A stretch of 64,000 bases of DNA from Bedellia somnulentella (Eukaryota > Arthropoda > Insecta > Lepidoptera > Bedelliidae), in assembly GCA_963576735.1 (NCBI GenBank), contig OY755178.1:558001-622000 (forward strand), written 5' to 3'. The position numbers and the translations under genes were made by a program. The stretch's first letter is position 1; every line of letters starts with the position of its first letter. A model generated the notes under the pieces. The model saw nothing but the letters and a program-made list of their open reading frames with translations, ran no database searches and had not been told where the DNA came from. This document shows positions 22,285 to 31,475 of this stretch, piece after piece.

Positions 22285-22533
22285 CATACATACATACATA
22301 TACTCACGGCTATAAATCCCTAAAAGGGGTAGCCAGAGCTGAGAAATTAGAAATTTCTCAGCCACTTTTGGAAGTTGAGTGGGGAAAAGATGGTAGAATA
22401 AAGGTTGTTGGTGATGGGTCTCCAACCGCATCGCCCAAAAATCCCTTAAAAAGCCCCAATACCGTTAGTCGCCTCCTACGTACACCCACCGGAAGAAATG
22501 GGGTAGTGCTATTCTAAGCCGACACTACACAGC
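22285..22533 (-). mobile_element. SINE-A, full length
   Basis: A CATACATA tail at the left leads into TATACTCACGGCTATAAATC, with the head GACACTACACAGC at the right. Confidence 0.92.
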
Positions 22534-22831
22534 TATTGATTGTGATTATGTCTATGTATATATTTTCTCTTTCACCTTCTTCTGTTTACATATTTGCTTA
22601 GTTTTATTCACATATTTTTTCATTACAAGATTGGAGCCCGAATGATTAACCTTTCGGTTATTATTACCCATTATAATATGCAGTTTTCAATTGGATTATT
22701 GGATATTTTCATCGTAAGTGTGGCTCCGAATAACAATGAATAATTCTAGTTTCTATATGTAGAATTCATTTTAGTGAAATAATCGTAAACTAAGCAAGGA
22801 TCTTTTATCAAATGATTCTATATGACTTCAT

Positions 22832-23066
22832 ATATATAGAGCCAATGTGGAAGGTAATGTTAGTAGAGGACGACCTCGGAGGACATATTTGGATCAAATA
22901 TAAAATGTGCTCAAAAAGGCAGGTGTCCGCAGTATGAAGAATAAAAGAGCATGTATGAAAAGATTGATGGATGTAAACGAAGCCAGAGAGGTTTGCCAGG
23001 ATCGTACAAAGTGGCAATCGATAGTCTCTGACTACCCCAATGGGAACTTACGGCGTGATATCAATA
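22832..23066 (+). pseudogene. LINE 3' fragment (DRTKW block)
   Basis: It holds GGACGACCTCGGAGGACAT, the RACMKRLMDVNEAREVCQD coding stretch and GATCGTACAAAGTGGC, then TACCCCAATGGGAAC and the CGGCGTGA tail. It is 5'-truncated, with a stop replacing a codon in the EN stretch. A SINE-B landed in its tail. Confidence 0.85.
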
Positions 23067-23070
23067 TAGT

Positions 23071-23229
23071 AACATAACATAACATAAACGTTCACGCCGA
23101 ATATCCCCGAAGGGGTTGGCAGAGGTACTAATACTTCTGAACATCACGTGACTTTGTCACCTGGTGTTCAGAGTACCCACGTTTTGCATGGACAGTGTAC
23201 TCACGTGATAGGGGGCAAGCCTATCGCCG
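23071..23229 (-). mobile_element. SINE-B, 5'-truncated, with target duplication
   Basis: TCAATATAGT repeats at 23061-23070 and 23230-23239. Only the 3' half of SINE-B is present, typical of incomplete reverse transcription. Confidence 0.9.
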
Positions 23230-23513
23230 TCAATATAGTGTATGTATTTATCTTGTTGTGTGTCTGAACATGCATGTGCGGATAGCATCTTACTTAAAAG
23301 CTACCACGGTACAGCTAAAATCTTCAACCGCTAAGTGAAACGTGCCAAAAATTAAGTAAATGGCCTACGTATTTCGTAACAGCCTTTTAGACAGGGCGTG
23401 GCGTAGAAAACATCTTACGGGAATAAAGAAAGGGTCACTTGACTTTCAGATTTGAAGCTGTTGACCTATGATGTTAAAAGAAAAGTTAAAAATAATATAG
23501 TATTTTCATCTTG

Positions 23514-23760
23514 CCATGTAGTGCCGGCTTAGAATGTCGCTGCCCCTTTCTACCCACGGGTGTCGTAAGAGGCGACTAAGGGTATTGGGGCTTTTTATTG
23601 GATTTTCGGGCGATGCAGTTGGAGACCCATCACCAAAAACTTTGATTTTTACCATCTTTTCCCCACTCAACTTCCAAAAGTGGCTGAGGAATTTATAATT
23701 CCTTAGCTCTGGTTACCCCTTCAAGAGAAATATAGCCGTGAGTATATGTATGTATGTATG
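23514..23760 (+). mobile_element. SINE-A, full length with target duplication
   Basis: TATTTTCATCTTG is repeated at 23501-23513 and 23761-23773. The element runs from the GCCATGTAGTGCCGGC head to the TATG tail. Confidence 0.93.
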
Positions 23761-23874
23761 TATTTTCATCTTGTTATGCTTACGGCTTTAATCTCAAAAA
23801 AGAGAAACGGAATTTTGAAAACAACAAATGCGTGGAACCTTGTTCTGTAGAAGGGGGAACAGATGTTTTTTATG

Positions 23875-23960
23875 CAACATAACATAAACGTTCACGCCGT
23901 TTATCCCCTAAGGGGTTGGCAGAGGTACCAATACTTCTGAACTCACATGGCAGCGCCATC
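23875..23960 (-). mobile_element. SINE-B 3' fragment
   Basis: AACATAAACGTTCACGCCG, TAAGGGGTTGGCAGAGGTAC and ATACTTCTGAAC match the minus-strand SINE-B 3' end. A GGTAGGTAGGTAGG run follows at about 23998. Confidence 0.85.
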
Positions 23961-24172
23961 TAGTGTCCAGAGAAAGGTAGAGGTAGGACCAGGTAAAGGA
24001 GGTAGGTAGGTAGGTACAGGTAAAAGTAGGTTTTTTTTTCAAATATATTTAAATCACATCTAAAACTGCATTAGCCTCATACCATAGTGTTTTGACACTC
24101 TGAGGCGACGACAATAAGAGCGTGCACTTTCTTCCAGTTAAAGATAAACAATACGTTTTATACGGATATTTT

Positions 24173-24421
24173 GCTGTGTAGTGTCGGCTTAGAATAGCAC
24201 TACCCCATCTATTCCGGTGGGTGTACGTAAGAGGTGACTAACGGTATTGGGGCTTTTAAGGGATTTTTGGGCGATGCGGTTGGAGACCCATCACCAACAA
24301 CCTTTATTTCACCATGTTTTCCCCACGCAACTTCCAAAGGTGGCTGAGGAATGTCTCATTCCCTAGCTCTGGCTACCCCTTTAAGGGATTTATAGCCGTG
24401 AGTATATGTATATATGTATGT
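24173..24421 (+). mobile_element. SINE-A, full length
   Basis: It runs from GCTGTGTAGTGTCGGCTTAG to GTGAGTATATGTATATATG, with short matching flanks (ATACGGA) on both sides. Confidence 0.92.
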
Positions 24422-24659
24422 AATACGGAGTGTTTCACATCTATAGCGTATGAAATATCCTTTTAAAAATAAAAAAAAGCTAAAAGAAGAAGTAATTATG
24501 ATCTAAAAAAGCAATTTACCTATTCATTATTATCATCCCAGCCTGGCTCGAGTCTATTCTGAATTAGGTGATGTAACGCTATACTGCGGCGTTGGCCAAG
24601 TGCGGGTTGGTTGTCTTTAACGACTGTTGCCGTGATCGTAGCCGTTAAGGAAAGACTTT

Positions 24660-24797
24660 CGCCCGATTTCGAATTGAGTATTCAAGCTGAGAACGACTTA
24701 AGTAGCGTTTTGTCTCATTCAGTTGTTAAGATTTCAATGCGACAGAACGGTACTTAAGTTGTTCTCAGCTGGAATACTCAATTCAGAAATCGGGCGG
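24660..24797. mobile_element. Small foldback element (MITE-like)
   Basis: Two arms of about 44 bp are inverted copies: CGCCCGATTTCGAATTGAG onward on the left and CTCAATTCAGAAATCGGGCG on the right. Both continue through AGCTGAGAACGACTTAAG. A 45-bp interior separates them. No ORF. The superfamily is unknown. Confidence 0.7.
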
Positions 24798-24997
24798 TAG
24801 GGTGCCCTACGAAGTACACTTCCATTTCAGTTTTTGGATAATCACATGGTTTCACCTTTGCGGATTGGAAACGATTAAATTATTTCTCTATTAATACATT
24901 AACCTAGTACTTACCTGGTGAGAAACAAGATAAAAACGTAACTAATAGAACACCTGTTATATTTGTATTCGTAATTCATGAAAGCTTTATTTAAGAC

Positions 24998-25235
24998 ATA
25001 CTCACGGCTATACATCCCTAGAAGGGGTAGCCAGAGCTAAGGAATTAGAAACTTCTCAGCCACTTATTGGAAAATTTAGTGGGGAAAAGATGGTAGAATA
25101 AAGGTTGTTGGTGATGGGTCTCCAATCGCATCGCCCAAAAATCCCTTAAAAGCCCCAATACCGTTAGTCGCCGCTTACTTACACCTACCGGAAGAAATGG
25201 GGTAGTGCTATTCTAAGCCAACACTACACAGCGAC
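24998..25235 (-). mobile_element. SINE-A with target duplication
   Basis: TTATTTAAGAC is repeated at 24987-24997 and 25236-25246. The body matches SINE-A; the tail repeat is almost absent. Confidence 0.9.
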
Positions 25236-25249
25236 TTATTTAAGACTAT

Positions 25250-26420
25250 ATGACTAATATTAAAACCACGTTTTCTTTCTTTATGTTTAATATTAATTTG
25301 TTTATTATAAGTTACTAAATTATTTGTATTTTTTATTCCTATTTTTACGCAGTTGAACAAGCATCTGTTGCACTTTCCTGTGATACTTTTATACAGGTTT
25401 AATTTAGTAAAGAAATTTAGTAGTAATATATCTATAATGTGGATACACTTTCCAGGCAACACGCAAGCTTCTCGTTGTTGAACACAAATAGACAGAGGTC
25501 TAACGACTCACGGAGTTCTTATAGTAGAAGAATCATGATTCCTTTTACCGTTGACAACCTTGATATATAAACTACTATATATGATCTACTTGTCAACCTC
25601 ATATAAGCTAATTGACTGTAATACAATTATACATTTCTTTTAGTCTTAATATTTCTTTTTTTGAGCATTATGTAATAATGCGAGATAAAAATATTGCATT
25701 ATTTTATTAAAATCCGTCTTTTAAAATAAGTATTTTTGATGCAACTGTCACGTGACTAAAAACAACCGTGATTGGCTATTTCTATAATGACGTAGATCGC
25801 GCATAAAAAGACTGTGTATCGCTTCGCTCATTAGTGTTTAATGCGGAATTGACGTCATTTGTGCTACTTAAAGTCGCGTTTTCGCTGCTCATTTCAATAT
25901 TGCATTTTCTTTTTCGATTTTTTAATAAAATAGCTAAAATCAAGACAGAAAAATATTTTTTTAGGGCTCCTTATAAACAAATTAACACTGTCAGATAGTT
26001 TTCAAAACTTAGTCAAATAGCCTATTATCATTTATGCAAATTTTCCATTATTATAGTGGTTAGTCATTAGAAACTCCGGTTATTTAATAAATCTTATTGC
26101 TCGAGCCAAAAAGCCAGTTGTAATTTCAATCCATTATTTAAACTAACTAAACTTATTTATCAAGTTAACAATTATATGGAATAGTAGTTAATATTCATTT
26201 ATAATCCATTTTCGTCCCGTAAGCTGTAATTCATAACCACTGATGTCTTTACTTGATAATTTATGTTTGTTCCTACCCGTCAACTTGGAACGCTGAGTTC
26301 GGATTTAATTAAGGGCTTTACCATTTAAATGAGTTCTGGTATAGCTTCTCGTTATTTTAAATGGATTTTTAGTGTATTTACTTTAAATCATACTTTAGGT
26401 TTTTATTATTTAATAAAAAT
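25250..26420. other. No gene seen; long AT-rich spacer
   Basis: An 84-codon minus ORF at 25208-25462 is lysine- and isoleucine-rich with no family signature and overlaps a SINE end. I see no gene here. Confidence 0.55.
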
Positions 26421-26725
26421 AAACATAACATAACATAAACGTTCACGCCGAATATCCCCGAAGGGGTTGGCAGAGGTACTAATACTTCTGAACATCATGT
26501 GACTTTGTCACCTGCCGAGCTAGTACGAGCGGTGTTTAAACTAGTTATCGCGTGGGATAAAGCAGCCATCTCTTACGCACTTACTTAGTATCGTATACTG
26601 CCATCTCATTCTAACCGTTATCGTGTCGATAAAATAGCGCTCGTGCTTGCCCTTCTGGTGTTCAGAGTACCCACGTTTTGCATGGACAGTGTACTCACGT
26701 GATAGGGGGCAGGCCTATCGCCGTT
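26421..26725 (-). mobile_element. SINE-B, 5'-truncated, with an inserted small element
   Basis: The SINE-B sequence is continuous except for a 141-bp insertion at about 26514-26654 that splits GTCACCT from GGTGTTCAG. Confidence 0.88.
26514..26654. mobile_element. MITE-like insertion in SINE-B, copy 1
   Basis: This non-coding insert begins CCGAGCTAGTACGAGCGG and ends CGCTCGTGCTTGCCC, giving imperfect terminal inversion around the ACGAGCG core. A second copy lies inverted at 41157-41305. A possible CT dinucleotide duplication flanks it. Confidence 0.6.
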
Positions 26726-26989
26726 TTTATTTATTTAATTTAATAAAAATAGTGGTATATTTTAGGAGAAGGATGAGGTCTTGGTGAGTCGATATTTAAT
26801 GCGGACTCGCGCACTAGCAGTGTCTTTCTCATATTCTCCATCTCACAATCTAGGAATTAATCATGTCAAATACAAACTGAAATAAGGTACACAGTGGGAC
26901 AAGCCGGGTCAGTATATATTTACTACTACAAAGTTTTTACTTCATCTGTGCGTGTGTGTAAAATATGTATTACATAAATAAGTAGTTAA

Positions 26990-27075
26990 ATCACAACACA
27001 TCACGTCGCGGGTGTGTGACAGTGACAGCCGTCAAGCTGTCAACTTGGACGGTTGCTCTATTATGTCCGAGGTAA
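26990..27075. repeat. Short dispersed repeat, copy 1
   Basis: CATCACGTCGCGGGTGTGTG, GCCGTCAAGCTGTCAACTTG and TTGCTCTATTATGT recur with changes at 27505-27580, about 510 bp away, with a SINE-A between. Confidence 0.55.
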
Positions 27076-27130
27076 CGCTTTTACTAATTCCAACGATAAA
27101 TTTCAAGCTAATTTTATATTTCACAAAACC

Positions 27131-27377
27131 TACATACATACATATATATACTCATGGCAATAAATTGTAAAAAGGGGTAGCCAGAGCTTGAAAGCTAGAA
27201 ACTCCTCAGCCACGTTTGGAAGTTGATAGGGGGAAAGATGGTAGAAATATAGTATCGTAGGTGATAGGTCTCCAACCACATACCTAAAAACCACTTAAAA
27301 AACCCATACTTTTGTCGCCTCTTACAACACCCGTAGGTAGAAAGGTGTAGTAACATTCTAAACCAGCACTACACTGT
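27131..27377 (-). mobile_element. SINE-A, moderately decayed
   Basis: It runs from TACATACATACATATATAT through GGGGTAGCCAGAGCTTGAAA to the head CCAGCACTACACTGT. Confidence 0.88.
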
Positions 27378-27504
27378 ATTTAATAATTAAAATTAAATAT
27401 TTAAAATTCGCTAAACCAAATCGACGAGAGTAAAATCCGAACGCAGTAGCATATCTCCGCGACCCCACGAAACTCTCCTACAGACGAAAGACAACGCGAG
27501 CAAG

Positions 27505-27580
27505 TTACTCAACATATCACGCCGCGGGTGGGTGTGACAGCTGTCAAGCTGTCAACTTGGATTGTTACTCTATTATATAG
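27505..27580. repeat. Short dispersed repeat, copy 2
   Basis: Matches 26990-27075 in the same orientation (CGCCGCGGGTGGGTGTGACA, CAAGCTGTCAACTTGGA). Confidence 0.55.
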
Positions 27581-27624
27581 CTAACTTAAAATACACGCAA
27601 AAGAACTTCATATTTTTTTTTAAA

Positions 27625-27847
27625 TACATACATACATACATATACTCACGACAGATACAAATTAGAAATTTCTCAGCCACTTTTGGAAGTTGAGTGGGGA
27701 AAAGATGGTAGAATAAAGGTTGTTGGTGATGGGTCTCCAACCGCATCGCCCAAAAATCCCTTAAAAGCCCCAATACCGTTAGTCGCCTCTTACGTACACC
27801 CACCGGAAGAAATGGGGTAGTGCTATTCTATGCCGACTTTACACAGC
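27625..27847 (-). mobile_element. SINE-A with internal deletion
   Basis: A CATA tail and TATACTCACGA jump directly to AATTAGAAATTTCTCAGCC, skipping about 25 bases of the family. The head ends CCGACTTTACACAGC. Confidence 0.9.
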
Positions 27848-28033
27848 TTTTTGAATACACTGTCACCTCAATTTGATAAAGTAATACAACTCAAACGTTC
27901 GAACTGTATCACACATCACTGACGAAGTTCTTCTTAACCATGTGGGTTTCTTCACGATGTTATCTCCCATTTCTAGAAGCCATGATCAATTAAGACATAC
28001 TTATGACTTAACAAAGGTCAAATTGGTGATATA
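27848..28033 (-). mobile_element. SINE-B middle fragment, decayed
   Basis: AATACACTGTCACCTCAATT, CCATGTGGGTTTCTTCACGA and ACAAAGGTCAAATTGGTG match SINE-B in order at reduced identity. Confidence 0.65.
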
Positions 28034-28126
28034 GTAAAGGACACTTTAAGTTTTAAGTATATCAATTGAATATTCGCAAACCTCATTTTTGAGTATATTA
28101 ATGTGTGTGTTTGTTATTGATGATTA

Positions 28127-28187
28127 TATATGTCGTAGGATGATTTGATGTTTAGGTTTTTTGCAAAAAACCTAGGGATTTTGCAAA
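28127..28187 (+). repeat. Left 61-bp terminal inverted repeat
   Basis: Perfect inverted match to 30340-30400. It contains a 20-bp palindrome centred on TTGCAA. Confidence 0.9.
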
Positions 28188-28735
28188 GATCCGGATAATT
28201 AGACAACGGTTATAATATTTTCTAATCTTACTAGGTTTTTTGCAAAAAAACTAGATGGTTTAGTAATATTGTACTTCTTTAATGCTGATTGGCTGATTTC
28301 TGATTGCTCGCCTACACTTATTCTGATTGGTTCGTCATTGTGGTATTGAGATATTATAGCTAGAGTTATAAAGGGTAAGAAATTACAATACTTATTTGAT
28401 ACTAGGAATTAAATATATTTTTTTACTATTTTGTTGGAGTAAAATTACAATCACGTTCGGACTAGGGATTGCAATCCAGCAGCGTTTTCAATCCAGCGGA
28501 ATTTTTGCTGGATTGACCTGAATCCAGCTGGATCCAGCGCGGATCCAGCAAAGCGTGGAACGAAAATAAAAAGACGACAATTTTAAGTTTTTTTAATAAT
28601 TTGTACTTCTTACGATACTCTTTGAAGTCTTCCACTCATTTGGTGATATCTTATATTAATTTGCTTTGGTTTTTTGATAATTTGGGATCAAAATGATCAA
28701 CATAAAATTAAATAACAAACATATAACCTTAACCT

Positions 28736-28850
28736 TAAACGTGGGTACTCTGAACACCAGGTGACAAAGTCACGTGATGTTCAGAAGTATTAGTACCTCT
28801 GCCAACCCCTTCGGGGATATTCGGCGTGAACGTTTATGTTATATGTTATG
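28736..28850 (+). mobile_element. SINE-B, 5'-truncated, inside hAT
   Basis: AAACGTGGGTACTCTGAACA to CGGCGTGAACGTTTATG is the 3' third of SINE-B. ATAACCTTA occurs on both sides, consistent with target duplication. Confidence 0.9.
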
Positions 28851-28939
28851 TTATAACCTTATATTCATATAAAATTTAAGATAATGTTTCTAAGTCAGCA
28901 CTAACTTATTAATTACGCTTATGTTTAATGATAGGACGG

Positions 28940-29422
28940 CTAATCAGTAGCAATCAGTCTGACAAATTCTTTTAAAATTAACTTAATTAACATTCTTTTA
29001 AAATAGGACCGTAACAATATCACTATTTTAATTTTCAATAGTATTTTTGTATCAAACAAAAAAAGCTTTGAAATAATCTTCTCTCCGCTCGTTAATCCAT
29101 AATAATTAAGCAGTTTTAAGTCTGACGATAAGAGACTACTTAAGACAAGACAAATTTTATCGATAGTCTTATCTCCCAACCTGCTTCGCACAGAACTGAA
29201 TATGAAGCCGGCTGCTGAGAATGCCCTTTCGGCCTCTACACTGGTCGGTTTCAAGGTCATTAAATACTCAAAAACCATTGATAAATGTTCACCCCGCACT
29301 CCTTCGCTCTCATAAACGCTTATTTCTTTTTTCAGGATCTTTTCGTAATCTAATTGACCACTTGGCTTTTGTTTATTTAAGTTCTCCTTCTCTCTTTTAA
29401 GTTCTATCTCAAACTCATACAC
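28940..29422 (-). pseudogene. hAT transposase C-terminal dimerisation region
   Basis: The 160-residue reading frame has LKPTSVEAERAFSAAGFIFS followed by VRSRLGDKTIDKICLVL. This is the conserved hAT C-terminal segment (hATC), in which transposase subunits pair and which ends the RNase-H-like catalytic fold. The N-terminal BED-type DNA-binding part and the catalytic acidic residues are absent; the upstream side is broken by the MITE at 29429-29609. The element length (1.4 kb) is well below that of a complete hAT (usually 2.5-5 kb). It lies between the hAT inverted repeats, so it is the element's own relic and not a domesticated gene. Confidence 0.88.
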
Positions 29423-29428
29423 ACATAA

Positions 29429-29609
29429 AGAGCTTATTCAATTTGTCTGAATGAAGACGTCTGAAAGCCACAGAATCTGAATTCAGACTAGTGGAATAAC
29501 GTTCAAACTGAAATTTGTGTAGTGGTGGTGGTGAATAACAAGCGTCTGCGGCAGTAACTTCGAAGGACGTCTGAATTCAGCAACGACAAAGTGTAATGGA
29601 ATAAGCTCT
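29429..29609. mobile_element. MITE (PIF/Harbinger-like) inside hAT
   Basis: AGAGCTTATTC at 29429-29439 is inverted at 29599-29609, and TAA flanks both sides (29426-29428 and 29610-29612), which fits a 3-bp Harbinger-type target duplication. Internal AGACGTCTGA motifs also occur near both ends. It is 181 bp with no ORF. Confidence 0.65.
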
Positions 29610-29861
29610 TAAGCGGTACAGTTGGTAAGAGGGATAGGGGGCGGGCAGCGTTGCCTTTCATGCGGCACGTGCTATGGTGACAGAACGGCAACGTTGCCGC
29701 GCCAATTCGGAAATGGCGGCAACTCAAAACTAAACAATAGAAATTGATACGTTTGCGGATCCGCATCGCTGGATCAAGATGTATGCTGGATCCAGCATGC
29801 TTAAAAAGGCGCTGGATCCAGCTGGATTGCTGTATGCTGGATCCAGCAATTGCAATCCCTA

Positions 29862-30057
29862 GTTCGGACATATTATACACAGATCAAGTTACCCCAAACT
29901 AAGTAACACTTGTATTATGGGATACTAACTCAGTGATATATTTAATATAATAAAATACACATATGCTCATCGCATAAATGTTGCTCTCAGCGGGGATCAA
30001 ACCCGCAACCTCCAGACCGAAAAGCTAGTCCCCTATCCACTCGGCCACGGACGTCTT
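29862..30057 (-). mobile_element. SINE-C, tRNA-headed, host of the hAT insertion
   Basis: On the minus strand it has box A GTGGCCGAGTGGATAGG, box B GGGTTTGATCCC, and the body AACATTTATGCGATGAGC to TTAGTTTGGGGTAACTTG. The same family lies at 51800-52045. The hAT sits in its 3' end. Confidence 0.82.
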
Positions 30058-30339
30058 CAATATAGGTAGGAACAATAAAGAAAGTACGTTTTAAATTGTA
30101 GCATTAAGGTATTATAGCTAGAGTTATAAAGGGAAATAACAATACTATTTTTATACTTAGGAACTTTTTGTAACTAAAATTAAAATAACAATCAAATTAA
30201 ATGTAGGTAGGAACAATGAAGTAAGTACGTCCTAATTAACAACCAATCAGAGATGACGTGTTTATGGGGCACCAATCAGTGTACAATATTAATAAAAACT
30301 GACATTTCCTTTCGGCGTCATACTAAACCAACTAGGGTT

Positions 30340-30400
30340 TTTGCAAAATCCCTAGGTTTTTTGCAAAAAACCTAAACATCAAATCATCCTACGACATATA
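30340..30400 (-). repeat. Right 61-bp terminal inverted repeat
   Basis: Perfect inverted partner of 28127-28187. A-rich sequence follows immediately. Confidence 0.9.
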
Positions 30401-30589
30401 AAAAAAAAATAAAAAAAAAATAAACGTTTATTGTGACACAAAGAAATAATAACAATAAGTTGGAACATAGTTAACATGAAATGGAATAATAACTATTATC
30501 TGATTTCACTCTTTGACACACATGTTTTGAGTTAATTATGAAAACATATATATATAATAATATATAAATATATACAATAACATAACATA

Positions 30590-30744
30590 TAAACATAACA
30601 TAAAACATAACATAAACGTTCACGCCGCATATCCCCGAAGGGGTTGGCAGAGGTACTAATACTTCTGAACATCACGTGACTTTGTCACCTGGTGTTCAGA
30701 GTACCTACGTTTTGCATGGACAGTGTACTCACGTGATAGGGGGC
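30590..30744 (-). mobile_element. SINE-B, left half, split by LTR retrotransposon
   Basis: AACATAAACGTTCACGCCGC to GTGATAGGGGGC is SINE-B. It continues at 36702 beyond the LTR element. GGGC is the 4-bp target duplication. Confidence 0.93.
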
Positions 30745-30929
30745 TGTAATATGCCGATATTGCAAATAAGTTTAACATGTGTAGCAATAAGTAAAGTGCT
30801 TAGTTGTGTAAGTTACTATGTAAGCGTTTATTGTATTTTATATTCATTCAATATACGGACATAGTGCAATGAAGATCTTTTAATAAAATAACCTCCTATC
30901 TTCACGACCACAACACACAACATATTACA
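30745..30929 (+). repeat. 5' LTR
   Basis: It starts TGTAATATGCC and ends ATATTACA, giving TG...CA ends. It contains AATAAA (30882-30887), a likely polyadenylation signal, and TATA-like sequence near 30838. It is identical to the 3' LTR. Confidence 0.96.
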
Positions 30930-30947
30930 TGGCGACCTTGCCAGTAG
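30930..30947 (+). promoter_or_regulatory. Primer-binding site (minus-strand DNA priming)
   Basis: TGGCGACCTTGCC begins directly after the LTR, starting TGG as expected for pairing with a tRNA CCA end. The tRNA is possibly an arginine tRNA; I cannot verify the match. Confidence 0.65.
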
Positions 30948-31018
30948 CACTGTAGGTTAGTGCTGAGGAAAAGTGAACAGAATATTCATATATCAATTAA
31001 ATTACGGCTGGAGCAACA

Positions 31019-31276
31019 ATGGGAAAATCGTATTCAAAAGAAGAAACAATTATTGCACAAACTGCAAGTGGTGACGCTAGTGCGACGCAGAAGACAGGCA
31101 ATTTGAGCGCTACTGAAATATTGAATATTGTACTGTTTATTGGTTTTGTCACCGCCATCATGGTTTACGTAGTGAAGAAATGCAAAAAAAGTGTAAAAAA
31201 AACCATTCGAAAAGAACTCAACAGAGCTGCTATAGCCAATGCAGTTTCTAGACCGGACATTTCAACGATCGCATAA
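31019..31276 (+). CDS. Small accessory membrane protein of the LTR element (85 aa)
   Basis: Function unknown. The protein starts MGKSYSKEE, a good N-myristoylation signal (Gly2, Ser6). A low-complexity stretch with repeated Ala/Thr/Gln follows, then one hydrophobic segment (about residues 35-53, ILNIVLFIGFVTAIMVYVV) and a very basic tail (KKCKKSVKKTIRKE). So it looks like a small membrane-anchored protein acting at a cellular membrane. It lies 90 bp after the 5' LTR and 200 bp ahead of gag, on the sense strand, as the first ATG reading frame of the element's RNA. Because the LTRs are identical and this ORF is open, it was probably made recently. I have an impression, not checked, that similar short MG...-transmembrane ORFs accompany other insect retroelements. 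An assembly or membrane-targeting role is inference. Confidence 0.7.
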   Translation: MGKSYSKEETIIAQTASGDASATQKTGNLSATEILNIVLFIGFVTAIMVYVVKKCKKSVKKTIRKELNRAAIANAVSRPDISTIA

Positions 31277-31475
31277 CATTGTTTTGGACGTTCGCGCCGG
31301 GTGCCGGGAGCATAAGTACGGGGTCAATAGATCATACGCAGGGCGCTGGGAGCTCGTGTACGGAACCAATTGTTGCATGAAACTGCCTGCTGACAAGGCG
31401 TGAATATGTTTTTTCTTATACGGTAAACTATAAAAATTTTATTCATTTTGATTATTACTACATCTTTTTTTTGTT

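Larger units (their letters stand above)
28463..29861 (-). mobile_element. hAT DNA transposon, defective
   Basis: The termini TAGGGATTGCAAT (28463) and ATTGCAATCCCTA (ending 29861) are inverted copies, and GTTCGGAC is duplicated at 28455-28462 and 29862-29869, the 8-bp target duplication of hAT elements. Subterminal repeats of GGATCCAGC/GCTGGATCC crowd both ends. It carries an hAT transposase C-terminal fragment (28940-29422), a SINE-B fragment (28736-28850) and a small MITE (29429-29609). Confidence 0.93.
28127..30400. mobile_element. Inverted-repeat element with perfect 61-bp ends
   Basis: The ends 28127-28187 and 30340-30400 are perfect inverted copies over 61 bp, starting TATATGTCGTAGGATGATTT and containing the self-complementary AGGTTTTTTGCAAAAAACCT. 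The interior holds a SINE-C (29862-30057), which in turn holds an hAT transposon (28463-29861). Outside these there are only AT-rich segments, one partly duplicated (28345-28455 resembles 30105-30200) and one tandemly duplicated (30062 and 30204). No transposase of its own is seen. Confidence 0.75.

Noticed and set aside
28940..29422. Domesticated hAT transposase
   Set aside because: It lies between hAT inverted repeats with an 8-bp target duplication and is truncated, so it is a transposon relic.
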